Shown: positions 41,950-50,543 of the stretch, one piece after another | How positions within the stretch are numbered: position 1 is the stretch's first letter | Layout: every line of letters begins with the position of its first letter | From: CALKYB01 sp964510575 | GTDB lineage: Bacteria > Bdellovibrionota_C > UBA2361 > SZUA-149 > CALKYB01 | Length of the DNA: 58,990 nucleotides | NCBI GenBank assembly: GCA_964510575.1 | Contig: CAZECN010000019.1 | Location: forward strand, 1-58,990 | Direction of reading: 5' to 3' | The notes under the pieces: model-generated | Databases searched by the model: none | The model's input: the letters and a program-made list of their open reading frames with translations, nothing else | What the model was told of the DNA's origin: nothing | Translations under genes and position numbers: made by a program

Positions 41950-43337
41950 ATCTCCTTCCACCAATCTCCTTTATCCTCACTACTTCCTGCTGAACCTTTA
42001 ACAACAGAAAAGTCTATCTTCTCTCGAATTGCTCCAGTATCCCAACCTGTCAAAGTAGCCAGGGTCTCAACTTCCTTGTTCATTCTGTCTCGAGTTCTAG
42101 TCTTATAATTCTCAGTTTTTTCAGCAGAACATGAATCGTAATCTCCTTTCCAGGGATGCCTCAAGACATAGCGAGCTTGAAAATTTTTCTTATCTCCCGT
42201 TTCTTGAAACCTAAGGTCATCAGGAAAAGTAGATTTATTGTAACGAGCATGGAGACGCGTGACCATTACTGGAAGAGGTCCACCACCTGGACGCCTTACT
42301 GCTCGACCCCTAAAAGTGCCAGTAATTGGCTTGTTCTGATCCTTCAGCCAAAACACTCCTAGCTTTTTAAGCTCATCCGGACTGAGCGGATCTGAAGCAC
42401 AAGGGTCACACCACCCCATATTCCAAAAATATTCCAAGAAAACAGCCTTACTATTTTCTCTCGCAACCTGCTCAGAGAACATGGCTTTATAGAAATCACC
42501 AAACTCTTTTTTTACATAAACTGGAATTTCACTGCCAGTGGGAAGTTTAACGGTTCTGTAGTTAGTAGTTTCAACCCGACCTGACTTAGTCAAAACATAA
42601 ATCAAGAGCTCTTGATCACCTTTGGCATTCAACATACCTAGGCGAATTGGAAGCATAAATTTTTCAGACTCAAATGCTACCTGCAAAGGTCTTAAATAAC
42701 TTAGTCCCGCTTTGGAATGCTCCTCCAAGTTAACCTTAGCAACAAAGAATTTAAGCCCTTGTTTGATATAGGGCTTAAGAGCCCGAGAAGCTCCGGCTGG
42801 AATATTATAACCATTCTCACCTAACCAAGCCTCGAGACCATCTGATTCTTGGGCCGACAAAATAACAATGTCATATTCTCCAACTGTATACTCAGCCTCT
42901 ATTTTAACACCTCGAGATTTTTTCTTTACAGATCTTGCACGTCCAGCCTTAGCGACAGTACCTTCAGCAACTGCAGTCAGCGCAACCATCCTTTCCACAC
43001 AAGGGTCAGGATCAAAGTATTCTACTAATCTCGGAGCGGTGAAAGCATCAATTCTCTCAAACATTGCCTTATCACCGACATTAATCTGGCCTTCTTTGAG
43101 AACTGTTGGAACAGGTATCACCATGGCAAACTCTTTCAAGTCACCCTGATAGTCATTCATCATACTGAGCACTGTCCTCTTCCCTTCGCGCGCAATAATC
43201 ACCTGCGATGCCTTGTTATAAAGACTAGAGTCCGCCTTTGCGACATAGAAGCCGCAAAATGCTTGTGCACTGTTAGAGAAAACAAAGACAAAACAACAAG
43301 CCAGACAAAGTGCGTAAAGTGAACGTTTAAAACTCAT
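41943..43337 (-). CDS. Secreted DUF2330 protein
   Basis: The 464-residue protein has a signal peptide (MSFKRSLYALCLACCFVFVF, cleavage near SAQA) followed by the DUF2330 domain opening with FCGFYVAKADSSLYNKASQV and FAMVIPVPTVLKEGQINVGD. The mature protein has several cysteines (FDPDPCVE, NMGWCDPCAS, YDSCSAE) that may form disulfide bonds. The function of DUF2330 is not established. It follows the RnfD-like gene by 19 nt, an association I have seen for these families, and probably works with it outside the cytoplasmic membrane. Confidence 0.88.
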   Translation of the reverse strand: MSFKRSLYALCLACCFVFVFSNSAQAFCGFYVAKADSSLYNKASQVIIAREGKRTVLSMMNDYQGDLKEFAMVIPVPTVLKEGQINVGDKAMFERIDAFTAPRLVEYFDPDPCVERMVALTAVAEGTVAKAGRARSVKKKSRGVKIEAEYTVGEYDIVILSAQESDGLEAWLGENGYNIPAGASRALKPYIKQGLKFFVAKVNLEEHSKAGLSYLRPLQVAFESEKFMLPIRLGMLNAKGDQELLIYVLTKSGRVETTNYRTVKLPTGSEIPVYVKKEFGDFYKAMFSEQVARENSKAVFLEYFWNMGWCDPCASDPLSPDELKKLGVFWLKDQNKPITGTFRGRAVRRPGGGPLPVMVTRLHARYNKSTFPDDLRFQETGDKKNFQARYVLRHPWKGDYDSCSAEKTENYKTRTRDRMNKEVETLATLTGWDTGAIREKIDFSVVKGSAGSSEDKGDWWKEIW

Positions 43338-43356
43338 TGACTTTAATCCTTAAAAA

Positions 43357-44190
43357 CTATGCAACAACACGTTTAACAAATGAGGACTTTTCCCAGCGGT
43401 ATTCTTCTCCAGAGAGAAGATAATCCCAGACTGGAACCAGAATAGAAAGAAAGAAAAGAGCCAAAATGGGCCCGTTCTCTAAATACAAATAATAGGTAAA
43501 AATATGAGCTACAATAGCAACCAGAAATATATGAAGATAGCGAGCAAAACGATTGGCCGGGCAGGTTCTTGGATCGGAAACCATAAAAAAGCTAAAGATA
43601 ATGAAAGAGCCGCTTGATATTGAGTGAAGAAGTATTTCTAGTTCATAGCCTAAGTAAAGACTTCGGTAGACCAACCATATAGAAACATAAGAAAACAAGA
43701 ATGCAAGGCTGAGCTCTGAGGCCCCTGCTCTTTTCACTAAGACACTGCCAAGTAAGCTAAGCAGCAAAAGAATTTGTATTCCAGATCCCCAATGCCCAGC
43801 TGATACCCAAACTTCACTAAAGCAAAGCATGCCAATCGCAACCCCAAAGTTGGCTGGATTAAAAATATGCTTTCCATTCAATCTCAAAACAAACTTGGAG
43901 CCAATAGCTAGAGCAGCAAGCATTGCAGCGAACCACAGTGATTCAGTTCGAACAAGTAAGGAAAGACCAGTGCAGGTGATCAAAGAGGAGAGAATACTCC
44001 CGCTGTATGTTTTAAAAACGCTCGAGAGAGTTAAGTGGCTTAGAACTCCAGAGCAAAAGATAACTGCAATAATTTCTAACGAAAGTGAGAAGTCGTAATA
44101 GAAAGTTCCAAAACCTAAGATAGCAACCATCCAGGCTATATGAACCGGGCGGGGATCTTTATTTATTTTAGCTAAGAATTCCGAGCTCAT
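43357..44190 (-). CDS. RnfD/NqrB-like integral membrane protein
   Basis: The 277-residue protein has about eight to nine membrane helices. NGKHIFNPANFGVAIGM and SSGSFIIFSFFMVSDPRTCP are the conserved blocks of the NQR2/RnfD family, whose members carry a covalent FMN and pass electrons across the membrane. The usual RnfABCEG partners are absent, so this is a stand-alone version. The Thr of DPRT or Ser of SSGS could be the flavin site; this is not proven. It overlaps the DUF3187 gene by 23 nt. Confidence 0.83.
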   Translation of the reverse strand: MSSEFLAKINKDPRPVHIAWMVAILGFGTFYYDFSLSLEIIAVIFCSGVLSHLTLSSVFKTYSGSILSSLITCTGLSLLVRTESLWFAAMLAALAIGSKFVLRLNGKHIFNPANFGVAIGMLCFSEVWVSAGHWGSGIQILLLLSLLGSVLVKRAGASELSLAFLFSYVSIWLVYRSLYLGYELEILLHSISSGSFIIFSFFMVSDPRTCPANRFARYLHIFLVAIVAHIFTYYLYLENGPILALFFLSILVPVWDYLLSGEEYRWEKSSFVKRVVA

Positions 44191-45178
44191 TCCTATAGCC
44201 TAGCAAAACTGTAACGTCAGCGGTATTACCTCCATCGTTTAGATTCTCTCTGACTAAAAAATCGATTATTCCGGCTTTTTTCATATTCCAGCTAAATCCA
44301 GTGTCTACATAGGCTTGAAAGGTATGCTGACCTGTCACTTTCCGAAGCGGATGAGTAAAGATAATTCCGGAGACTTGAAGGCTAAGCTTTCTCCAGACCA
44401 GATACTCTGCAGAAATAAAATAGCTGAAATTATTCTTTGGAAAAATTAGACCTTGGTTTTGACTGTCAAAATAATGAAACAAGCCTACTCCAGTATCAAT
44501 GGCCAAAGATTCCCACTCTCTCCCGGCTAGTAGCTCAAAACCTAAGCTAGGCTCTGCTGTTCCAAATAGCTCGCCTCCGGTTGGCAATTGTAAAGAGACT
44601 CTGCTTGAAACAGTATTAAAAAAACTCTCATCCTCTGAGAATAACTCTATCTTAGCTGAAAGTTCGACGTCTCCGACTCCAAAGCCGGTATCTGTCAGGT
44701 CAAAGTCTGCCTGATCTGGAAAGCTACCAGAGATACTAAAATTATCTCTAGCTACTTCATCTCGATCCCCTTCATCGAATCCAAAAAATTGGTGCCAGCT
44801 GTCTATAAACTGATCAAACTGCCCTGCTCCCCTCCATAATACCGGAAGGTCTAACCCAATTTCTATTGAATCAGTAAGTCCATATCCAAAGCTCGTCTCA
44901 AGCACCCGAGATTCACCGTCAACTAAAAGCCCCCGATCCCTGCTAACAGAGTTAGTTAGAAGATAATTACTTCGGTATTCCAAAGTACCTGGACTAAGCA
45001 ATTTTGAAGTTCTGGTAACTCCTGAAATTCTACCTAAAGAAGCTAAATATTGATTCTGAAATTCTACTGGACCAACAAATCTCTCCGCTCTTAGAGGCTG
45101 CGGAGATAAAAGAAGAAAGCAAAGGCAAAGAGTCAGTAGAGAGTAAACTTTCAAAGCAGCAGACCGATTAATAAACAA
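44168..45178 (-). CDS. DUF3187 outer-membrane-type protein
   Basis: The 336-residue protein has a signal peptide (LTLCLCFLLLSPQPLRAE) and a long run of amphipathic beta strands (ETSFGYGLTDSIEIGLDLPV, LEYRSNYLLTN, AEYLVWRKLSLQVSGIIFTH), as in an outer-membrane beta-barrel. WHQFFGFDEGDRDEVARDN is the recognisable DUF3187 block. The start is TTG 45178, after AAGGA. It heads the set with the RnfD-like and DUF2330 genes, so a combined envelope role is likely but undefined. Confidence 0.82.
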   Translation of the reverse strand: MFINRSAALKVYSLLTLCLCFLLLSPQPLRAERFVGPVEFQNQYLASLGRISGVTRTSKLLSPGTLEYRSNYLLTNSVSRDRGLLVDGESRVLETSFGYGLTDSIEIGLDLPVLWRGAGQFDQFIDSWHQFFGFDEGDRDEVARDNFSISGSFPDQADFDLTDTGFGVGDVELSAKIELFSEDESFFNTVSSRVSLQLPTGGELFGTAEPSLGFELLAGREWESLAIDTGVGLFHYFDSQNQGLIFPKNNFSYFISAEYLVWRKLSLQVSGIIFTHPLRKVTGQHTFQAYVDTGFSWNMKKAGIIDFLVRENLNDGGNTADVTVLLGYRNELGILS

Positions 45179-45301
45179 GATCCTTATCAGTTAAGAACTA
45201 TAACTGCTCAAGGTAAAGCCAAGCAATGAAAAGTATCGGAATTAAAGTGAGGAGAAAAGCATACAACCTTAAGCAAATCCTTTTGCTTTTCACCTCACCA
45301 T

Positions 45302-45595
45302 CTAAAATTGAAGATCAATCAATCTTTTGGCCTCTATAATTCCATCGTAACGCTCTGGGTCATTATGAAGCCGGTGATTCGATTCAAATTCCTGCCAGGT
45401 TTGTTGAACGGCAGTTTCGTCGATTCGGTAAATTACCTTCTCTGCAGTTAGGAAGGCTCTTAAATCCCTGAGTAACAAAGCTTTTTTGCCGCTCAGTATA
45501 TTTTGAACAACCCAAAATTCCCAACTATTCAGAGGATGATTTTCGGCTATTTCGAGCTTGATTCCCTGAGGAAGAAAGATGTCTCCGTTAGTCAT
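45302..45595 (-). CDS. Hypothetical protein, 97 aa, with a long leader hairpin
   Basis: I do not recognise it. The protein is soluble and mostly helical, with NSWEFWVVQNILSGKKALLL and LRDLRAFLTAEKVIYRIDE in the centre. ATG 45595 has an AGGAGA ribosome binding site directly next to a 15-bp perfect stem (45611-45665). The gene is 123 nt upstream of the DUF3187 gene and may or may not share its transcript. Confidence 0.65.
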   Translation of the reverse strand: MTNGDIFLPQGIKLEIAENHPLNSWEFWVVQNILSGKKALLLRDLRAFLTAEKVIYRIDETAVQQTWQEFESNHRLHNDPERYDGIIEAKRLIDLQF

Positions 45596-45610
45596 AAAGT
45601 TTGTCTCCTA

Positions 45611-45665
45611 ATTAGTCCAAAACCTCAGCAAACCAGCTCGGGTTTAGATCAGGTTTTGGACTAAT
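45611..45665 (-). promoter_or_regulatory. Long leader stem-loop upstream of the 97-aa gene
   Basis: ATTAGTCCAAAACCT (45611-45625) and AGGTTTTGGACTAAT (45651-45665) pair perfectly over 15 bp. Inside, AAACC and GGTTT form a second 5-bp stem around AGCTCG. On the minus strand the outer stem ends next to the ribosome binding site (TAGGAGA) and 15 nt before the ATG at 45595. It could be an operator, a leader-RNA switch or an attenuator. Confidence 0.65.
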
Positions 45666-45697
45666 ATTTTAGGAAATTAAAAAACATTTAGCTTTTC

Positions 45698-45727
45698 CCC
45701 TTTGCAGGCCTTAAAGCCAGCAAAGGG
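45698..45727 (-). terminator. Hairpin downstream of the SPFH gene
   Basis: CCCTTTGC and GCAAAGGG pair perfectly over 8 bp with a further GGC/GCC pair inside. On the minus strand it lies 135 nt after the SPFH stop codon and is followed by GAAAAGC and a nearby TTTTTT, so it may end that transcript. Confidence 0.5.
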
Positions 45728-45861
45728 TTAGCAAATCTCTACTACTCGAGGTTATTATGGTGGGTTTGATAAAAATGTGAGCTAAAAAACAGCCATTAAA
45801 AAACCCGTCAGACAGCCACAAGGCTTTAAAAAGACTATATAAAACTATCTACCGCACTTAC

Positions 45862-46722
45862 CTACTTAAATTTATCTACGTCCAGAAAAGGAATAACTCC
45901 GCCACCATTAAACTTTGGCACCTCTCCGTTCCAACGCTCAATACTTCTAAGTTTAATCAGTTCAGGGTTATTCTTCAAAGCTTCAGCCTCTACGCGAATA
46001 GCTTCAGCTCTTGCTTGAGACTGAACTTTAATTTGAAAGGCATTAGCAGAAGCAGAAAGCTTTTTCTCTTCAGCAGCTGCTTCAGCCTGAGTAACCCTTC
46101 TTAATTTTTCATTTTTAGCCTGAAGAGCCTCTTGCTCAGCTCTAACTTTTAGTTCAATCGCTTTGTTAAACTCAGGCGAAAAGTCAAAGTCCGTAATGGC
46201 TACGTTAGCAATTGATATCGCCCCACTTGCTTCTTTCTGCCTTAAAGTGGTTTCGATAAATTTAACAATTGCTTCCTGAATTCGCTGTTTTACATCTTCT
46301 CGTTTAGTAATTAGCTGCTCAGCAGAGTACTGAGCCGTAACTGCCTTCACCGACTCCTGAATGGCAGGATAAACCAAAATCTGAGCCACTGAGTTTCGAG
46401 TTCCAATTTTTTGAAAAGTTGTTGGGGCAACCCCTCCATTTAGTGAAAACTGAACTGTAACTTTGGTTTGAACAGTCTGCAGGTCTCTTGACGAAGAAGC
46501 TGCATCTGCTTGAGCTCTGGTCAATCTGAGATCCATCTCCTCGATCGTATCCATAAACGGCACTTTGAAGTGAAATCCCTCAGAAAGTGCCTCCGGCTTA
46601 ACCGCTCCAAGGCGCTTAATGACGCCAACATGCCCAGCATCGACTATTTTAAAACAGTTAAGGACTAGTAAAGCTAAAGCAATAACAAAAAAGCCACCAA
46701 AAGATGCAATCAAATTCTTCAT
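45862..46722 (-). CDS. SPFH/prohibitin-domain membrane protein
   Basis: The 286-residue protein has one N-terminal membrane helix (IASFGGFFVIALALLVLNCF), then a prohibitin-type SPFH domain (VDAGHVGVIKRLGAVKPEAL, EGFHFKVPFMDTIEEMDLRL) and a long Ala/Glu/Lys-rich coiled coil (about 195-260). Such proteins form large rings at membranes and often guard proteases such as FtsH; no hflC or ftsH gene is here. I chose ATG 46722, with GGA upstream, over TTG 46731. Confidence 0.88.
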   Translation of the reverse strand: MKNLIASFGGFFVIALALLVLNCFKIVDAGHVGVIKRLGAVKPEALSEGFHFKVPFMDTIEEMDLRLTRAQADAASSSRDLQTVQTKVTVQFSLNGGVAPTTFQKIGTRNSVAQILVYPAIQESVKAVTAQYSAEQLITKREDVKQRIQEAIVKFIETTLRQKEASGAISIANVAITDFDFSPEFNKAIELKVRAEQEALQAKNEKLRRVTQAEAAAEEKKLSASANAFQIKVQSQARAEAIRVEAEALKNNPELIKLRSIERWNGEVPKFNGGGVIPFLDVDKFK

Positions 46723-46867
46723 ATGTTCCAAGCCCTAGTAATTCACATCGCGTACAAGCAGTTAAACCAGCAAAATTCTTAGCATTTATCTGATAACAAT
46801 AGTAGCCCTAACAAAAAGCATGTCCCTTCAGGTTTTAAGCCAAATCCAGTTTTAACTCCTTAATTTA

Positions 46868-46896
46868 CTAAAGTTTTCCCTCTTCGGTGTCGATAC
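46868..46896 (+). promoter_or_regulatory. Alternative-sigma promoter-like site 3
   Basis: CTAAAG (46868-46873, within CTAAAGTTT, the sigma-28 -35 consensus) and GTCGATAC (46889-46896) are 15 nt apart, the same as at 15632 and 21338. The predicted transcript starts about 25 nt before the TadG-like gene. Confidence 0.5.
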
Positions 46897-46927
46897 CTAG
46901 TTATTAGGGTTTGGGGAGCCCGCGGGA

Positions 46928-48631
46928 TTGAAACATAAATTAGGCCTAATGTTGGATAAGCAGAAATCTGAACTCAGGAAATCTCCTCGTAAAGACGAGG
47001 ATGGAGCAGTTTATGTACTAGCAATTTTTCTAGTCATAATTTTGCTGGCAATGGCTGGACTCGCCGTTGATGCTGGAAACATATACCACGCTCGAATTCA
47101 ACTTCAGAAAGCTGCCGATACAGGGGCTTTGGCCGGAATAGGCTCCATATTCATCAACGATAACGTTCCAACAGATCCAGCAGATATTCCCGACTACATA
47201 GAAGCTAGGGCTCTGGAGCTAACTAGTGAGAATCTTAGGGCTCAAGGCTTTGATCTAGGTACTGTAAACATTGATCCAAGTTACGATCCAGATACGAGAA
47301 CTTTAACTGTAAACGCTGATGCTGTACTAGAATTTTTGCTTATGGACGTTGTACCATTTGAGCTTCTTGGCTTAGAGCAAGCTCAAAGTTCAAGGCCAAT
47401 TTCTGCTACCGCAGAAGTAAGGAGAGAACCTGCTAACATCGCTCTAGTTCTGGATATGTCGACATCAATGGAATGCCCTTCTATTGGAAGTTGTGACTGC
47501 AAAACCCCAGCAAGAGACCCTGCAGTTGATTGTGCAGCGGAAGCAGGTAGTCAGGGTACCACTCAGAAATTTGAAGAATTAGAAACAGCAGTTGCCACCT
47601 TCTTGGATTACTTTGACCCAACTTTTGATCGGGTTAGTCTAACTTTGTTCAAGAAAGGAGCAAGTGTCGAGGTTTCTTTATTTGAACCAAGCTCCAGAGG
47701 TTTTAATCCTCTCCAAATCAACAATGCACTCGCTGCCGTGAGCCCTGGTAGCTACACTAATCCATCAGCCGGGCTAATCGAAGCTTATAATGACATGGTC
47801 GTAAGGGGGGTAAATGGCAATGAAGAGGCTACTTACATTCTATTTTCTGATGGCGCACCAACCGCTGGCAGGTTTCTTTTTTCAGCACCAACCGCTGGCT
47901 TGGAGGTAGAAGATCCTCTTGGAATAGGATCTCACGACTACACTAGCTTTGGCGTTCATTGGACAAACCAAAATACTGGAGCAACTTTCGTTGGACCATC
48001 GATGCTAGGAAAAACCAGCCTTATTGACTGGGAAGATGCTGGAACAGATATTGATGTAGCCGCAGCACCCGATTGCAACAACACCATTTCAGACTCAACC
48101 ACCTACGGTCGAGGAGAATCAATTCCAATTCAGGCCCGGCACAATGACATATTCTCAGAATGTTTGGACAATTTGGGAATACATATGCCCAACTTTCCTA
48201 CAGTTAGATTTGGAGATACAATTGATGAAACAACCACTCCTAACTACTCTGAGAGCTTTCAACATCTTTATTATCACTCCGTGGTAAATTTAACTGACTT
48301 TCTTCGGAGTCGAAGAAGTCAGGTCTATTCGATCGGTCTTGGCCCAGAGGCTCCAGACAATGGTTCCACCGACCCTTACCAAGACATTAATGATTCTCTT
48401 TTCAGAAAAGACGTATTTCTAACTCGTGTATCCAATGACACAGCTCTGGCTCGTCCCCTAGTAGGAGATCATCATCCCGAGTTCGACTATGACGGGTATG
48501 TGTCTTACGACGCACTCGACCAACTTCCTGTAAATAGGACTGGTCGCTATTACACGGCAAGCGCAGCTACTGAGCTTGAAGCAGTATTTTCAAACGTAGC
48601 TCAAAAAACACTTTTAAGACTGACTAAATAA
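46928..48631 (+). CDS. TadG-like VWA-domain surface protein
   Basis: The 567-residue protein begins with a TadE/TadG-type segment: EDGAVYVLAIFLVIILLAMA followed by GLAVDAGNIYHARIQLQKAA, one membrane helix. A von Willebrand A domain follows with the MIDAS motif DMSTSM in LVLDMSTSMECPS (near 177) and ILFSDGAPT further on. TadG proteins belong to tight-adherence (Flp) pili, but none of the other tad genes is present. The start is TTG 46928; ATG 46949 is possible. The gene is followed 21-39 nt later by a secreted-protein gene. Confidence 0.85.
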   Translation: MKHKLGLMLDKQKSELRKSPRKDEDGAVYVLAIFLVIILLAMAGLAVDAGNIYHARIQLQKAADTGALAGIGSIFINDNVPTDPADIPDYIEARALELTSENLRAQGFDLGTVNIDPSYDPDTRTLTVNADAVLEFLLMDVVPFELLGLEQAQSSRPISATAEVRREPANIALVLDMSTSMECPSIGSCDCKTPARDPAVDCAAEAGSQGTTQKFEELETAVATFLDYFDPTFDRVSLTLFKKGASVEVSLFEPSSRGFNPLQINNALAAVSPGSYTNPSAGLIEAYNDMVVRGVNGNEEATYILFSDGAPTAGRFLFSAPTAGLEVEDPLGIGSHDYTSFGVHWTNQNTGATFVGPSMLGKTSLIDWEDAGTDIDVAAAPDCNNTISDSTTYGRGESIPIQARHNDIFSECLDNLGIHMPNFPTVRFGDTIDETTTPNYSESFQHLYYHSVVNLTDFLRSRRSQVYSIGLGPEAPDNGSTDPYQDINDSLFRKDVFLTRVSNDTALARPLVGDHHPEFDYDGYVSYDALDQLPVNRTGRYYTASAATELEAVFSNVAQKTLLRLTK

Positions 48632-48670
48632 GGATCTCTACTTCTTAACCACATGAAACCAAGGCCAACT

Positions 48671-50461
48671 ATGAAAAATAAAATTGCAATTTCATTTTTA
48701 TTGACAGCCGCTGTCTCTATTTCATTACACAGTGTCTCAGCTCAAGACAATTTCGTTTCGCAAAACCCTGAGAACGTAAATCCAGTCGACACAATTAGTA
48801 CCCAACCACCTAGGACCGGACCATGTGCATCTGGCTGCACACCAACCATTCCCACTTGCCCACCTGAGGGTCAAGGGGTTGTCACCTGGCGAGGTGGCGG
48901 TGTTTGGCTTTGGAGTACATATTTTCCCGGGGGAATGTTTCCAATGAACAACTATACAGTCAGATCTCTTGTACTAGCTTCTGACCAACCAGCTGGTTGG
49001 TACAGTGTCTACCAAGACCCTAATACCTGGATTGCTGATTCTGGGCCTCATCAAAGAAATGAATCAACTTTCTTAAGTGTACCGAATGGTTTTAATCCAA
49101 AGGGAAAACCAAATCCAGCATCGTTAACCGATCAAAACAGATGTCACGGTTTCGCAATTATGAGAGATGCTGACAACGAATTCCCTATAGGCCCTGATGG
49201 GCATACAATTAACCCACCAGATATTCCTCATATTTTCGCTGGTACTTTCTACCTAACTCCGGGCAATAATTGGGCGACAGTCAGTATGTTTTGTAAACTA
49301 AAGAACATCATGGCTGGAGAGCCAGGTTGCGAAGGAATCGAAGATACAGGTATTAACAATGACCCAAATCACGAAGACTTTGGACAGACTACTCTCTGCC
49401 ATGAAACGCCCCCCCCTACCACAGGTTATGGCGGACATTGGGGAACCGTTCAGTCTATAGGTTATAATTTAAACGCAGTATGCGCGATTCCTGAAGCAGG
49501 TTTACAAGCTCCTGATCCTCAACCTGTTCCCGAGCCAGTACTAAACGATAATTTCACTGGTTCAGTGCTTCAGGATGACTGGGTTGCAACTTACGAATCT
49601 GATAGCGATTTAAATAGCATAGCTTATCATCAGGGTATTGAGTGGATTTCTGGACTTGAAATTCCTAACCATAACCCAAATTTAGCCGGAGCTGGAACCC
49701 CGTTTAGCGGACAATGGTCAGCTGATGATTCAAATAATCTTTTTTCAGTGAATACTCCGGGTAAAGATAGGCCCTCCATGGTAATTTTGGAGAGTGAAGG
49801 CCCCTCCTTTATTCACTACGTTCCAAATGATGTAGACGAAGAGTTCTATGAACTGTCTTGGAAAAACTATGTCTACACTGGGGTTTTTAGGCATAGAAAC
49901 TTTAATGGTGATGGTTCGACTGCAATTACAGATCCTCTTCCACGATCTTTTGGACCAACCGTATACTCTGAGTTTCCATATAACCCGACAGCTTACGCGT
50001 TGAGATCTACGGACGGAGGATCGTTTATCTTGGATGGTATTAATATGACACCTGGACATTATCTAGGATTTAGACCCGGGCAAAGTGGTTTTAATGACTC
50101 CCATAAAGACACCGGAATAGTACCGAGAAGAGGGGTTTGGTATGCCTTTAAAATCGATGCCCGAACAATTCCTACAGGTGTTTACATTAGAGCTAAGATT
50201 TGGGAATCAAACGTATTGGACGCCTATGTTCCCGCTGGAGGCGCAGACCCAACTTGGGCGGATATCGCAACAGAAGAGCCAAACGACTACCAAGCTCATA
50301 TTAGATCAAATGTAACCTCACGTCTCGGTACCGGTGTAGTTGGAATGGAATTTACCGATGGCCGTGGTGGAATGCATGTCGACTACCTCAGGGTAAGACC
50401 TACAACTGATGTCTATCCAGACTACGATCCTTGGAATTGGCAACCTACTGATTGGCCATAG
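48671..50461 (+). CDS. Secreted protein, 596 aa, unknown fold
   Basis: The protein has a signal peptide (MKNKIAISFLLTAAVSISLH, cleavage near VSAQ). The mature N-terminus has a Cys-rich segment (PCASGCTPTIPTCPPEGQGV), and further cysteines occur in FCKLKNIMAGEPGC. After about 280, a DNFTGSVLQDDWVATY strand begins a domain like a concanavalin-type jelly roll, where GVVGMEFTDGRGGMHVDYLR ends it. I do not recognise the family. ATG 48671 (AAGG upstream) is preferred over 48653. It is probably co-transcribed with the VWA protein. Confidence 0.75.
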   Translation: MKNKIAISFLLTAAVSISLHSVSAQDNFVSQNPENVNPVDTISTQPPRTGPCASGCTPTIPTCPPEGQGVVTWRGGGVWLWSTYFPGGMFPMNNYTVRSLVLASDQPAGWYSVYQDPNTWIADSGPHQRNESTFLSVPNGFNPKGKPNPASLTDQNRCHGFAIMRDADNEFPIGPDGHTINPPDIPHIFAGTFYLTPGNNWATVSMFCKLKNIMAGEPGCEGIEDTGINNDPNHEDFGQTTLCHETPPPTTGYGGHWGTVQSIGYNLNAVCAIPEAGLQAPDPQPVPEPVLNDNFTGSVLQDDWVATYESDSDLNSIAYHQGIEWISGLEIPNHNPNLAGAGTPFSGQWSADDSNNLFSVNTPGKDRPSMVILESEGPSFIHYVPNDVDEEFYELSWKNYVYTGVFRHRNFNGDGSTAITDPLPRSFGPTVYSEFPYNPTAYALRSTDGGSFILDGINMTPGHYLGFRPGQSGFNDSHKDTGIVPRRGVWYAFKIDARTIPTGVYIRAKIWESNVLDAYVPAGGADPTWADIATEEPNDYQAHIRSNVTSRLGTGVVGMEFTDGRGGMHVDYLRVRPTTDVYPDYDPWNWQPTDWP

Positions 50462-50496
50462 TTTAAAAAGGCTTTAATTAGTCTAACCTAATTGAC

Positions 50497-50533
50497 AAAA
50501 AAGCCGGGTGAGATTTTCTCATCTGGCTTTTTT
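50497..50533. terminator. Bidirectional terminator between converging genes
   Basis: AAAAAAGCCGGGTGAG pairs with CTCATCTGGCTTTTTT over 16 positions, two of them G-T, around a short ATTTT loop. T-runs result on both strands. It serves the secreted protein gene (ending 50461) and the minus-strand gene (ending 50544). Confidence 0.88.
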
Positions 50534-50543
50534 CTTTTCACTA

